Source of the DNA: CAVSWT01 sp963777515
GTDB lineage: Bacteria > Bacteroidota > Ignavibacteria > Ignavibacteriales > Ignavibacteriaceae
Reading direction: 5' to 3'
Assembly (NCBI GenBank): GCA_963777515.1
Contig: CAVZQU010000007.1
Span: 496,001 to 560,000 of the forward strand
DNA length: 64,000 nt
The position numbers were made by a program, and so were the translations under genes. Numbering within the stretch: the first letter of the stretch is position 1; every line of letters starts with the position of its first letter. Under the pieces are notes generated by a model that was given only the letters and a program-made list of their open reading frames with translations, ran no database searches and had not been told where the DNA came from. Shown piece after piece: positions 18,133-27,231 of the stretch.

Positions 18133-19062
18133 TTATTTAGTATTTACTATAAATGAAGCGTTTCTCTTTAGCCCTTTCAGTTTTGTTCTTTTAACCGGAC
18201 TATTCTTAAACCTTTTGCTGAACTGCTCCTGGGTCATTTCAAGGATTTCATCAATTTCAATTTCTTTGTTGCTGTTCTGAGGAATAAAATCGGGATTTTG
18301 AGTATAAGTAGAAAATTTATTATTCCAGGGACAAACATCCTGGCAAATATCGCATCCAAAAATCCAATTATCAAATTTCCCTTTAAACTCTTCTGATATT
18401 TCACCCTTATTTTCAATTGTGAGATAGGAAATACACTTATTAGAATCTAACACGTAAGGCTTTACAATTGCGTTTGTTGGACAAGCATCAATGCATGCAG
18501 TACAAGAACCACAGAAGTCTTCTACCGAAGTATCATACTTAAATTTTTTATTACAAATAATATTAGCTATAAAAAACCAGCTTCCTATTTCTCTATTAAT
18601 TACATTTGTATGTTTGCCCAGCCAGCCAAGGCCAGCTTTTACTGCCCAGGCTTTATCCATGACAGGTCCGGTATCAACATAAGAAACAGCCTCAAAATCC
18701 GGCTCTACATTTTTTAATTCTTCAATTAGCTTATCTAATTTATTCCAGATAATTAAATGATAATCTTTTCCCCAGGCATAACGAGAGATTTTTCCTTTAG
18801 ATGAAGTGTTGGAATGAGATTCATCGGTATAATAATTTAGGCCTAATGATATTACACTTCGTGCAGAACTTATAATATTTTTTACGTTTTTTCTTTTTTC
18901 TAAATTACGAGACATGTAGTTCATGCCTGCATGATAACCTAATTTAAGCCATTCATTAAGTTTCTCAGTTTCGTTTTTGAGCTCCTCAACTCGTGCAAAT
19001 CCAACAAGATCAAATCCAATTTGTTTCGCTTTTTCAATTACAAATTCGTTAGTCAAATTCAT
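18133..19062 (-). CDS. queG: Epoxyqueuosine reductase
   Basis: The 309-residue protein has the QueG cobalamin-binding N-terminal domain (SVISLGLNYYTDES, SRYAWGKDYH, YVDTGPVMDKAWAVKAGLGWLGKH). Two [4Fe-4S] cluster motifs follow: CGSCTACIDACPTNAI and GCDICQDVCPWN. It performs the last step of queuosine synthesis, reducing epoxyqueuosine in tRNA anticodons. It ends the group that includes the Rieske and MBL genes, starting 7 bases after the Rieske stop. Confidence 0.95.
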   Translation of the reverse strand: MNLTNEFVIEKAKQIGFDLVGFARVEELKNETEKLNEWLKLGYHAGMNYMSRNLEKRKNVKNIISSARSVISLGLNYYTDESHSNTSSKGKISRYAWGKDYHLIIWNKLDKLIEELKNVEPDFEAVSYVDTGPVMDKAWAVKAGLGWLGKHTNVINREIGSWFFIANIICNKKFKYDTSVEDFCGSCTACIDACPTNAIVKPYVLDSNKCISYLTIENKGEISEEFKGKFDNWIFGCDICQDVCPWNNKFSTYTQNPDFIPQNSNKEIEIDEILEMTQEQFSKRFKNSPVKRTKLKGLKRNASFIVNTK

Positions 19063-19069
19063 TAAAAAA

Positions 19070-19429
19070 TCACCAATTATAATTCTTCTTTGTTACTTTT
19101 GCATAAACAATATCATCTATTACTCTTGTTTCAAAAATATCCAAACCGCCATATCCCATTGGCGTTTTGCCGGTTCTAATATTAAACATCCAGCCATGTG
19201 CGGGACAAACAATACATTCATCTTCAACAAAACTATCATAAATCAACGGTGAATGCTGGTGAGGGCAAATATTACTTACTACAAATATTTCTTTATCAAT
19301 TTTAAATACAGCAATGTCAATATCATCTATAATAAATCTTTTTCCTATTCTATCAGCAAGAGCGTTAATAGGACATATTTTTTTGAAACCGTTAGAAATT
19401 ATTTCTTTAGAGAGATTCATATTTTTCAT
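19070..19429 (-). CDS. Small Rieske [2Fe-2S] protein
   Basis: The 119-residue protein has the two Rieske ligand boxes: CPHQHSPL (C-x-H) and CPAHGWMF (C-x2-H), with the usual GKTPMGYGG after. It resembles the NirD/biphenyl-dioxygenase-ferredoxin class of stand-alone Rieske proteins and should carry electrons in the cytoplasm; the partner is unknown. It overlaps the MBL hydrolase gene upstream by 23 bases, so the two are translationally coupled or the true start lies further in (Met4). Confidence 0.85.
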   Translation of the reverse strand: MKNMNLSKEIISNGFKKICPINALADRIGKRFIIDDIDIAVFKIDKEIFVVSNICPHQHSPLIYDSFVEDECIVCPAHGWMFNIRTGKTPMGYGGLDIFETRVIDDIVYAKVTKKNYNW

Positions 19430-20252
19430 CTGTATCGAAACCTTTATCTGTTCTTTTAACTGTAATTACAGCGCTGTATGGATCGTGTTCTAAAAATAAC
19501 TTCCAATTTTCTTCAATCGCAACAGGCAATATTTTTTTCTTTTCTTCAACTGTAACCAATGGCTGTAAATCATATCCCATCACATAAGGCAAACTCACAT
19601 GTGAGGAAGTTGGGAACATATCAGCACAATATAAAATTGTATTTGATGAATCCGATATCTTTAAAATCTGTTGAGCGAATGTATGTCCATTTACAATCAT
19701 AAATTCAATTTCGTTATCAAAATTTTGTTCGCCGTCAATAAGATTTAAAACACCTTCATCCATTAAGGGAATAAAATTCTTTTTTATGTAGCTGCCAGAA
19801 TCTCTTTCGGAAGGTGAAACCGCCCACTCATAATTTCTTTTTTGAACATGATATTTTGCATTTGGAAATGCCGGAATAAATTTCCCATTCTCATGTTTTA
19901 CCCCACCGCCAGCATGATCAAAATGTAAATGAGTCAATATTACATCCGTAATTCCTTCTGGTGTAATTCCGATACTTTTCAAAGAAGATTCCATTGAATT
20001 TTCAGACTGATCTATCCGATAAATCTCTTTAGATCTTACATCCCATTTATCTCCCATGCCAGTATCGATTAGGATTTTTTTACTTTCCGAAGTAAGTAAT
20101 AAATTCCGCGTAACCAACGGAATTCTGTTTTTTTCATCTGGAGGATTACTTTTCTGCCACAATGATTTGGGGATAATTCCAAACATTGCACCGCCATCTA
20201 AGGCAAAACTGCCTGAATTAACAACATGTAATTTGTACTTTCCTACTTTCAT
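19407..20252 (-). CDS. Metallo-beta-lactamase-fold hydrolase
   Basis: The 281-residue protein has the HxHxDH metal-binding motif in LTHLHFDHAGGG, plus later His/Asp ligands (VNGHTFAQ, LYCADMFPTSSHV). The N-terminal 'ALDGGAMFGIIPKSLW' resembles the quorum-quenching lactonase/AttM-like and MBL hydrolase groups. The substrate cannot be fixed; it may be a lactone or other ester. It begins the MBL-Rieske-queG group on the minus strand. Confidence 0.85.
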   Translation of the reverse strand: MKVGKYKLHVVNSGSFALDGGAMFGIIPKSLWQKSNPPDEKNRIPLVTRNLLLTSESKKILIDTGMGDKWDVRSKEIYRIDQSENSMESSLKSIGITPEGITDVILTHLHFDHAGGGVKHENGKFIPAFPNAKYHVQKRNYEWAVSPSERDSGSYIKKNFIPLMDEGVLNLIDGEQNFDNEIEFMIVNGHTFAQQILKISDSSNTILYCADMFPTSSHVSLPYVMGYDLQPLVTVEEKKKILPVAIEENWKLFLEHDPYSAVITVKRTDKGFDTDEKYESL

Positions 20253-20472
20253 ATTGAAATGTTTAAATGGAATAAAAATTGTTTATTTTTTTTTCGCAAA
20301 TTATTATTTTCACCCTCGCTTTTATGTACTATGCTTATTTTAACATGAATATTATTAAATGACTTTATGGGAAATACAATAAAAATTTTCTGATAAAATT
20401 GATTCTAAAGATACACATTCAAATTTAGTTATAAAAAAAAATTAAATTATCCATTAAAATCAAAGGAAAGAG

Positions 20473-20865
20473 ATGCCCGAGAAAGAATTTTTACAATTTC
20501 AGTCTCACTCCCAAAAAATCGATTCAATAATTTCCAGAACAGATTTATTAGAAAAAATTAGGGAAGATTACAATCTAGGAAACTACGAAACAACTATAAC
20601 AAAAGCTTTTAAATATTTGGAAGAAAGCTACATTTCAACAAATTTTCAACTTAAAGACGCAATTACTCTTTCAGAAAATTTCGATGAAGATTTATTAGAT
20701 GTAAAAACATCTTCAGAAATTAAATCTATACGTGTAAAGATGTTAGGAGCTGTTCATTGGATAAAAAATATGATGGATGAATATAATGGCAGCAGGGAAG
20801 CTACAGCCCAGGTTTTAGCTTATGTTGATTTGCAATTAAAATTGCTTAATTGGCAAAAAAATTAA
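20473..20865 (+). CDS. Conserved-looking helical protein of unknown function
   Basis: I do not recognise this 130-residue protein. It has no signal peptide or membrane segment and is predicted to be mostly alpha-helical and acidic. The segment LGNYETTITKAFKYLEESY has a TPR-like or Ymh-like feel but no clear family match. A GGAAAGAG tract lies 3-10 bases before the ATG, a good ribosome-binding site. It stands alone on the plus strand between two convergent or divergent minus-strand genes. Confidence 0.65.
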   Translation: MPEKEFLQFQSHSQKIDSIISRTDLLEKIREDYNLGNYETTITKAFKYLEESYISTNFQLKDAITLSENFDEDLLDVKTSSEIKSIRVKMLGAVHWIKNMMDEYNGSREATAQVLAYVDLQLKLLNWQKN

Positions 20866-20913
20866 ATAGATAGTAAAATATTTTAAATTCTAATAACTAT
20901 TTCCTTAATTAGT

Positions 20914-21642
20914 TTACATTATCGTTTCTTCGCTAAAGGAACTGGGGAATTTTTTTATCACTGCCCTCCCGATTATTTCTGCAGAACCATCATATCCGAA
21001 ACTGCTGGTATTAACAATTAAATCATAGTAAAGTGTGTCTTCAATATTTTTTCCAAAAGAAGACATTAAATACCGTTTCCTGGATAAATCTTCTTTCTTT
21101 ATAAAGTCTATTGCTTCATCCGAATTAAAATTATACAATTCTTTTACATGCTCGATTCTTTTTTCCAAAGGTGCAACTAATCTTACATGAAAAGTGTTTG
21201 GCAGTTTTCGAGTAACTATATTTCCGCCTCTACCGATAATAATAGCATTCCCGTTTTTGCCAATTTGCAAAATGGTTTGAGTAGTTTTATGAATTAAATT
21301 CCAGGTGGATGGTTCACCACCTAACCATTCGTTCATCATAGAACTTACAACAGAAACCTTTTTTTCCTGCAACACTTCACTTAATCTTTGGGGAAGATTA
21401 TGATCTTCTAAAACTTTATCAATTAAGTTTTTATCAAACACTGTCCAATGAGGAGTATTGGCAATATGTCTTTTTTCAAAAAAATGCAGCAAATGCTGGC
21501 TGACTCTATCAGCACCAGCTCCACTTTCACGAGAAATGGTAACGCACACCCCCGATTTAATATTTAATTTACCTAAATCCTTGTCACGAGTTCTGGCATA
21601 TAATTTAGCTTTTTCGTATGAACCTTGAGTTAGCATATTCAT
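20914..21642 (-). CDS. Cytidylate-kinase-like protein
   Basis: The 242-residue protein matches the cytidylate kinase-like family: VCVTISRESGAGADRVSQHL takes the place of the P-loop, WTVFDKNLIDKVL follows, and then IIIGRGGNIVTR and HVRLVAPLEKRIEHV. The P-loop region reads SRESGAGADRVS, without the usual GxxxxGKS lysine, as is common in this subfamily. It is probably a nucleotide-binding phosphotransferase, but the true substrate is not established. The true Cmk is not in this window. Confidence 0.75.
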   Translation of the reverse strand: MNMLTQGSYEKAKLYARTRDKDLGKLNIKSGVCVTISRESGAGADRVSQHLLHFFEKRHIANTPHWTVFDKNLIDKVLEDHNLPQRLSEVLQEKKVSVVSSMMNEWLGGEPSTWNLIHKTTQTILQIGKNGNAIIIGRGGNIVTRKLPNTFHVRLVAPLEKRIEHVKELYNFNSDEAIDFIKKEDLSRKRYLMSSFGKNIEDTLYYDLIVNTSSFGYDGSAEIIGRAVIKKFPSSFSEETIM

Positions 21643-21833
21643 GTCCTTTCGAGGATATAAGATTTATTAGTCGAGTGAATGGATAACGGAAGCAATTTAA
21701 TATTTTTTTAATATATATGAAATACATATTAAAAAATACAATTTAAATAGCTTCCGTTTCTTTTAAATTTTAAACCAGATTATGAATAAACTTTAAAAAC
21801 TAATATTTGATTAATATCTAATTTTAATATTCA

Positions 21834-22592
21834 TCAAGATTTATTAGTGGAATTAATTGATAAATTATTTATAACGTCAAATGCATCAGTTTTAAATCTG
21901 ATTAAATTGGCGGCCATACTGCTTTCAACTTCTGTATTTACTTTCCCAAATAATAATATACTTCCGTTATTTACGATAATATGAATTGGTGGATTTACAG
22001 AAAAAGCATATCCCTGAAAAGCCGGATCACTATAAATATATCTTGCGGCCAGAATTCCAAGTCTTCCAGGACCAAAGGTTTTTTTAATTTCATTTTTAAT
22101 TTCTACAATACCTGGAACTTTTTCAGCTTCTTTTTGAAATGTATTTTTAAACCATGGAAGGTGCACATAGCCACTTAATGTAAGAACTCCGTTATTATAG
22201 TTTGCTGTAACATAATCAAATACACCATAAAATGTTTTATTATAAATATTATCCATTACTTGTTTAACAATTTCTTCAGGTGTTGAATCAGATGGCGCAA
22301 TTTTCAAATTATTAATTACATTGTAATCCGAACAAACTGATTCTGCATCTTCTTTTGCTTCATTTCTATCAGCAAGTGTTTTAACCATACCACTTAAGAT
22401 AATTTTACTGTTTTCAACATTTACATTAATATCATTTTTGTCAAACAAACCATCTTTTGCTAGATTATACTGAACATAAACCTTTATTGTTTTTAGAGAT
22501 TTATTATTTTCCTCTGCATTTGAAAAACTTGAAACTATAAAAATAAAAACTATGCTAAATAATATTATTTTAAATAATTCATTCCTTTTCAT
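21834..22592 (-). CDS. Periplasmic BON-domain protein
   Basis: The start is placed at the internal Met because GGAGG sits 6 bases before it (on the minus strand near 22600), and the following residues form a signal peptide (hydrophobic stretch ending FSNAEEN). The upstream ATG at 22619 would add nine charged residues before the leader. The mature protein has two or three BON repeats, seen as VNVENSKIILSGMVKTLADRNEA, NGVLTLSGYVHLPW and NNGSILLFGKVNTEVESS. BON domains bind lipids or peptidoglycan-associated ligands in the periplasm. It is a single gene ending before a 190-base gap. Confidence 0.85.
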   Translation of the reverse strand: MKRNELFKIILFSIVFIFIVSSFSNAEENNKSLKTIKVYVQYNLAKDGLFDKNDINVNVENSKIILSGMVKTLADRNEAKEDAESVCSDYNVINNLKIAPSDSTPEEIVKQVMDNIYNKTFYGVFDYVTANYNNGVLTLSGYVHLPWFKNTFQKEAEKVPGIVEIKNEIKKTFGPGRLGILAARYIYSDPAFQGYAFSVNPPIHIIVNNGSILLFGKVNTEVESSMAANLIRFKTDAFDVINNLSINSTNKS

Positions 22593-22759
22593 TTCATGCC
22601 TCCATATATCTTTATTCATTTTAAAATTATAAAGCTGTTAAACTTGTTCTTTTTATAAATTTAGACATGAATAAAAACTAATAAGTTTGAATGGAATTAA
22701 ACTTTGTAATCTTTATCACTAATCTTCTCTTTCCAGACATTTTTAATATCGTAAACCAT

Positions 22760-22788
22760 AAACCCAATTTCTCCAAGAAATTGGGTTT
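22760..22788. terminator. Palindromic terminator, AAACCCAATT family
   Basis: AAACCCAATTT (22760-22770) pairs with AAATTGGGTTT (22778-22788) around CTCCAAG. TATTTT follows on the plus strand. The same stem recurs at 57538-57568 and, degenerate, at 61010-61047. It lies in the 440-base gap between the BON gene and the ferredoxin gene; nothing else is visible there apart from the next terminator. Confidence 0.65.
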
Positions 22789-22907
22789 ATTTTAAATTAC
22801 GCAATGCAATTTATCCATGCTGCTTATCAAGAATTAATAAAAAAGTCTTTTTATAATTTGGTTTAGTGTTTGGACTGTATAAGTAGCTTTTTACAATTTT
22901 AAAACTA

Positions 22908-22937
22908 AAAAGGGCATCACCGAAGTGATGCCCTTTT
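22908..22937 (-). terminator. Rho-independent terminator after the first ferredoxin gene
   Basis: The 13-bp stem AAAAGGGCATCAC (22908-22920) / GTGATGCCCTTTT (22925-22937) has the tetraloop CGAA. It lies about 95 bases downstream of the ferredoxin stop. Its GGGCATC core recurs in the terminator of the second ferredoxin. Confidence 0.85.
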
Positions 22938-23031
22938 AGCTCCCTTTTTGTGTCAATCCAAATCCCCCAGCAATCTTTCCCCGTCAATCCCTTATTATTA
23001 TCTCCCCGTGATAATAATATCAAACTTTAAT

Positions 23032-23298
23032 TTATTCAGTCACGCAGCAATCTACAGGACAAACTTCTGCACATTGAGGTGATTCATGAGTTCCATCGCA
23101 TTCAACACATTTATCAGGAACTATATAAAAATAATCATTTGAATAAAATCCTGTTTTACCTGAAGGAGCGGCGTCATTTTCGCCATAAGTTTTACCATCA
23201 AGTTCCCAATCATTTCCGCCTTCATAAATTGCATTGTTTGGGCATTCTGGTTCACAAGCTCCACAGTTTATACATTCGTCAGTTATCTTTAATGCCAT
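23032..23298 (-). CDS. Two-cluster [4Fe-4S] ferredoxin (copy 1)
   Basis: The 88-residue protein has CINCGACEPECP for one cluster and CVECDGTHESPQCAEVCPVD for the other, with the extended loop between the later cysteines seen in Chlorobium-type and Fdx-like proteins. An insertion of about 25 residues rich in acidic and Gly residues separates the halves. It closely matches copy 2 upstream (23585-23917), so a tandem duplication is likely. Such low-potential ferredoxins serve pyruvate and 2-oxoglutarate:ferredoxin oxidoreductases. A strong terminator follows. Confidence 0.92.
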   Translation of the reverse strand: MALKITDECINCGACEPECPNNAIYEGGNDWELDGKTYGENDAAPSGKTGFYSNDYFYIVPDKCVECDGTHESPQCAEVCPVDCCVTE

Positions 23299-23534
23299 TT
23301 TATTGGTCTCCTATAATTTCTATTAGGGATTCAGTTATTATATGAACTTTCTAACATTTAATTTCACTTCTTAAATATTTACGAATTCTGTGCCAGTTAT
23401 CATAAGATGCACATTTTAGGATTTTTTTAGATTTTTATTTAATTAGGAAGGATTTCTGAAAGAACTGTTTTCAATGGTGGGAATTTGAAAATGGATTTTC
23501 TCTTTTTTGGATATATAATAATTCAACACCCATC

Positions 23535-23562
23535 TATAGGGCATCATTTAAGATGCCCTATA
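23535..23562 (-). terminator. Hairpin after the second ferredoxin gene
   Basis: TATAGGGCATC (23535-23545) pairs perfectly with GATGCCCTATA (23552-23562) around a 6-base loop. It lies 23 bases past the ferredoxin stop. The U-tract is weak, but the GGGCATC core matches the terminator of the other ferredoxin copy. Confidence 0.7.
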
Positions 23563-23584
23563 ATGACAATAAAATCTTTATTTA

Positions 23585-23917
23585 CTATCTGCCTATCCCG
23601 TCAAGATATTCTTTTCTCTTTAACAAGGTTTCTTCATCTTCTTCGTGTTTCGGATCCGGAATACAGCAATCAACAGGGCATACAGCAGCACATTGAGGTT
23701 CATCATGGAAGCCTTTGCACTCCGTACACTTATCAGGAACAATGTAAAAAAATTCTGTTGAAAAGAAACCGTCAGCACCACTGGGTGCAGCATCACTTTC
23801 CCCAAAATCTTTTCCTGCTAACTCCCATTCTGCTCCTCCTTCATAAATAGCTGTATTAGGGCATTCAGGTTCGCAGGCTCCACAGTTGATGCATTCTTCA
23901 GTTATCATTATTGCCAT
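23585..23917 (-). CDS. Two-cluster [4Fe-4S] ferredoxin (copy 2)
   Basis: The 110-residue protein shares the layout of copy 1 (CINCGACEPECP; CTECKGFHDEPQCAAVCPVD) and adds a charged C-terminal tail of about 22 residues (KHEEDEETLLKRKEYL). It lies 286 bases upstream of copy 1 on the same strand, each with its own terminator. The two copies may serve different partner enzymes or conditions. Confidence 0.92.
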   Translation of the reverse strand: MAIMITEECINCGACEPECPNTAIYEGGAEWELAGKDFGESDAAPSGADGFFSTEFFYIVPDKCTECKGFHDEPQCAAVCPVDCCIPDPKHEEDEETLLKRKEYLDGIGR

Positions 23918-24049
23918 TAATATTCACTCCTTATTTTTGTAAACTTTTTAGATATTTCAATTAAAGAAAATCCATGAAATTATTTTAAAATCGATGCGAA
24001 TTTTACAAAATCATAATTAAAACTTCAATAACAATTAAGCATAAAATTA

Positions 24050-24784
24050 TTACCAACCGCCGCTGGCCCCACCTCCTCCAAAAGAACCACCCCCTCCGCT
24101 AAAACCACCTCCACCAAATCCTCCCCCACTAAAACCACCGCTTCCTCCACTTCCAAATCCGCCGCCATAATAAATAAATCCTCCTGGCCCGCTTCGTCCT
24201 CTGCCTCGTCTAAAAAAATTAAACAAGAAAAATAAAATCATTAATATTACAATGAATGAACCGTGGTGTGAATTATTATTATCAGAGTTTTTATTGTCTT
24301 CTGCTACATATTCTCCGGCAATTGTTTTAATGATTGCATTCATTCCATCACTAATCCCAGCGTAGTAGTTATCATTCCTAAATTGCGGAATCATTACGTT
24401 TCTAATTATTGAGCTTGCCAATGCATCGGGCAACGCTCCTTCTAATCCATATCCAACTTCTATCCGTGCTTTGTGGTCATTTTTTACTACTAAAACCAAA
24501 ACACCATTTTCATGCTTCTTAGTTCCAATTTTATTTTGTGTTGCAACTTCAATAGAATAGTATTCAAGCGGATAATCATGTAAAGTCGGAATCATTAATC
24601 CAACCAACTGGTTACTAGTTGAATCTTGATAAGTCTTCAGCCTATAATTTAAATCCTGAAGCTGCGAAGACGTTAAAGTATTGGTGCTGTCAGTCATCCA
24701 ATATTTCAACTCTGAATATTTACGGTCATTCTGACTATAGCTTATAGAAATTAATAGTAAAATTAGGATAAAAATTTTATTCAT
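24050..24784 (-). CDS. TPM-domain (YgcG-type) membrane protein
   Basis: The 244-residue protein has a signal peptide (SISYSQ), a TPM domain (LTSSQLQDLNYRL to IPQFRNDNYYAGISDGM, about residues 37-160), one membrane segment (about 175-190) and a Gly/Ser-rich tail ending GGGGASGGW. That is the standard layout of the family, which may act in photosystem or membrane-protein repair. It overlaps the lemA-like gene by one base, the usual pairing. Confidence 0.88.
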   Translation of the reverse strand: MNKIFILILLLISISYSQNDRKYSELKYWMTDSTNTLTSSQLQDLNYRLKTYQDSTSNQLVGLMIPTLHDYPLEYYSIEVATQNKIGTKKHENGVLVLVVKNDHKARIEVGYGLEGALPDALASSIIRNVMIPQFRNDNYYAGISDGMNAIIKTIAGEYVAEDNKNSDNNNSHHGSFIVILMILFFLFNFFRRGRGRSGPGGFIYYGGGFGSGGSGGFSGGGFGGGGFSGGGGSFGGGGASGGW

Positions 24785-25389
24785 TAGAACTGAACCTTTG
24801 GCGGTGTTTCTGCACCAGCAACTGCTTTAAAATATTGTTTCTCTCTAAAACCGAAAAAGTTTGCCATTAACACAGTTGGGAATCTTTTAATGTTAGTATT
24901 ATAATCTCTTACAACTTCATTAAATCTTCTTCTCTCAACTGAGATTCTATTTTCAGTTCCTTCAAGTTGGGCTTGTAATTGAAGAAAGTTTTCATTCGCT
25001 TTCAAGTTTGGATAATTTTCGACCGTCACTAATAATCTTGATAAAGCGCCACTCAAATTTCCCTGTACTTGCTCAAACTTCTGAAAAGCTTGAGGGTCAT
25101 TTAATACGTCTGAAGTAACTTGCATCTGGCTGACTTTAGCTCTTGCTTCAGTAACGTCAGTTAAAACACCTCTTTCAAAATTTGCATATCCTTTAACAGT
25201 ATTAACTAGATTTGGAATTAAATCTGTTCTTCTTTGATATTGATTTTCAACCTGACTCCAGCTTTCACTTACATTCTCATTTAGTTGAACCAGCTGATTG
25301 TAAGAATTTTTTCCCCAGAGCACTAAGGCTATAATGATTATTAATATTACCCCACCAATAGCACAGCCAATTTTAGTCCCTTTTTTCAT
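24784..25389 (-). CDS. LemA-family membrane protein
   Basis: The 201-residue protein has one N-terminal membrane segment (about 8-25) and then the long helical LemA domain: QLNENVSESWSQVENQYQRR, DLIPNLVNTVKGYA, FNEVVRDYNTNIKRFP, ending in LMANFFGF. LemA proteins occur next to TPM proteins in many bacteria; their role is unclear. The next gene (TPM) starts at its last base. Confidence 0.93.
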   Translation of the reverse strand: MKKGTKIGCAIGGVILIIIIALVLWGKNSYNQLVQLNENVSESWSQVENQYQRRTDLIPNLVNTVKGYANFERGVLTDVTEARAKVSQMQVTSDVLNDPQAFQKFEQVQGNLSGALSRLLVTVENYPNLKANENFLQLQAQLEGTENRISVERRRFNEVVRDYNTNIKRFPTVLMANFFGFREKQYFKAVAGAETPPKVQF

Positions 25390-25500
25390 TAAACCTCCAA
25401 TATGGTTTTCAATATTTAATTAAAATGAGTTTAGGATAATGATTGAAAAGATATTTATTTAATATAGCATAATCAATTGAGCTAAATAAGCTTGTTTTAT

Positions 25501-26340
25501 TTATGGTTTAAGTCCTCTATATTGATACTGCAAATAGTATAATGCATGATTGCTGATTTTTAAATTATTTTCTTCAGCAAATTTTTTAGCGTTCTGTAAA
25601 TTACCATTATAAAATCTTAACCACAATAAATTAGCAACTGCAAATCCATCAAAGATACGATTGTCTATAAATGCATTAACAGTAACATAACCCCAAAGAA
25701 CATTCCAGCCTAAAGAAAGCAGTCCGCTCAAATAATGTCCGGTATAAAATTGACCCGAACCCGGAATAAAAACAGAAAGGACAGTTGCTAAAACTGTTGA
25801 ATATCTTTCATCATCAATGTTTTTACAAAATGCTGAAAGAGATGTATCCATTTTACTTTTTTCAAAATCAATTGTAGCTTGGTCCCAATCGTCTGAAAAA
25901 ATATCTGCCCAGCCGCGCCAATAATTTATTTTATCAATTTTATCATTAAATCTCTTATCACTTTCAAGTTCATTTAACAATTGTTTTGCATTCTCTGTTG
26001 TTCTTCTTAAAATGTTACAACGTATTTTTTCTATTTTAGATTTATAAATATCTTCATTATTTGTTGCCGCAATTTCTGCTTTTGTAAAATAAATTATAGC
26101 ATCAGAAAACTTTGCCCCCATTTTATAAGATTTACCTATCATAAAATTGGAAAGAAAAGTGTATTCTTTATCATTATCAAAAAATAGTAGTCTTTTATAT
26201 TCTGTTATGGCATCAAAATATTGTTCATCATTATAAAGTTGTTGTGCATATTGAAACTGTTTTTTTAAATCCTGTGGTTGAGAAAAAATGAAACTTGACT
26301 TACTTACTAAAAGGGATAGTATTATTAAAAATATTTTCAT
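25501..26340 (-). CDS. TPR membrane protein with PGxGxxYT C-terminal domain (paralogue A)
   Basis: The start is placed at the internal Met that opens the signal peptide (MKIFLIILSLLVSKSSFIFS), rather than the Met at 26358. TPR-like repeats (FQYAQQLYNDEQYFDAITEYKRL, FSDAIIYFTKAE) cover about residues 25-165. The C-terminal VFIPGSGQFYTGHYLSGLLSL has the PGxGxxYTxxxxxG motif shared with DUF5683-like membrane modules and with the neighbouring paralogue. Function unknown; probably envelope. It is the third gene of the YidD-type run. Confidence 0.7.
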   Translation of the reverse strand: MKIFLIILSLLVSKSSFIFSQPQDLKKQFQYAQQLYNDEQYFDAITEYKRLLFFDNDKEYTFLSNFMIGKSYKMGAKFSDAIIYFTKAEIAATNNEDIYKSKIEKIRCNILRRTTENAKQLLNELESDKRFNDKIDKINYWRGWADIFSDDWDQATIDFEKSKMDTSLSAFCKNIDDERYSTVLATVLSVFIPGSGQFYTGHYLSGLLSLGWNVLWGYVTVNAFIDNRIFDGFAVANLLWLRFYNGNLQNAKKFAEENNLKISNHALYYLQYQYRGLKP

Positions 26341-26348
26341 AATAAACT

Positions 26349-27231
26349 TTATTGGCAAAAACTCATCTTTGGTATAAAATAATTTTTGTTGTCTAAATAA
26401 ACATTTAAGCTGGCATTAAAGTTAAAAAATAATTTTGCATTATAAATTTGAGCAGCAGCAGCACAGCCATAAATATTCCCAGCATAAAATAAACCTCCTA
26501 ACCCGGTAAATATCCAGCCTCTAAATTTATGATTTGCATGAAAATTATCATAAGCTAAAAATGTTAATAAACCTGTAGCAATAAAAGCAGTAATGCCATC
26601 ACTTATTTGGTCTGTATAAATTTTCCCAAGCCCTGGAACAATTGCAGATAAAATTGATGCTAAAACTGGTGATTTAGTTGGCGGGTTTATTTTGAAATCA
26701 TAGAATTTATCAATTTCCTCTTTTTCTTCATTATTATAAACAGATAAAAATAATTCCTTTCCCGGAAGCTTATTGTTTGTAAAAAAGTATGAAAAATTAT
26801 TAAGCCTTAAGAAATTCCCTTGATTTGATTTTAAAATATAAGTTTCATTTATATTGTTCCGAAAATGCAAAACATCATTCTGAAATGATGCTTTATAAAT
26901 TTGTAATCTGGAGTCACTAAATAATGGGGAGAATGAATGTATCTGTTTAAAAGAATTTTCCGCTTCTGAATATTTCTGCATTCTTGAATATGCTAATCCA
27001 ATCTTAAATATAATTGTATCATTATCATAAGACTTTTCACATAGTGATCGATTCCGAAAATATATTTCATATTCTTCGATAGCTCGTAAATAATCTTTAC
27101 TGCAAAATAAAAAATCGGCAAATCTTTTTGATGTTTACCGGAGAGTGAAATATGTTAGAAGAATCTTTACTTAAATCTTGTGGGAATAATATAGAAGCTA
27201 ATAATATCCACCATAGAATAATTCTAATCAT
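26349..27231 (-). CDS. TPR membrane protein with PGxGxxYT domain (paralogue B; frameshifted near 27122)
   Basis: The ATG at 27231-27229 overlaps the stop of the YidD-like gene (TAATG). It opens a leader MIRIILWWILLASILFPQ, which runs off frame near 27122; the rest continues as ADFLFCSKDYLRAIEEYEIYF and on to IFKIGLAYSRMQKYSEAENSFK, a TPR repeat. The C-terminal SAIVPGLGKIYTDQISDG and membrane segments match the next gene. The two look like a duplicated pair. The break falls in a short A/T stretch. I cannot assign a function. Confidence 0.65.

Noticed and set aside
22811..23023. 70-residue minus-strand reading frame after the ferredoxin gene
   Set aside because: It runs straight through the strong terminator hairpin at 22908-22937, has no recognisable sequence and no ribosome-binding site.
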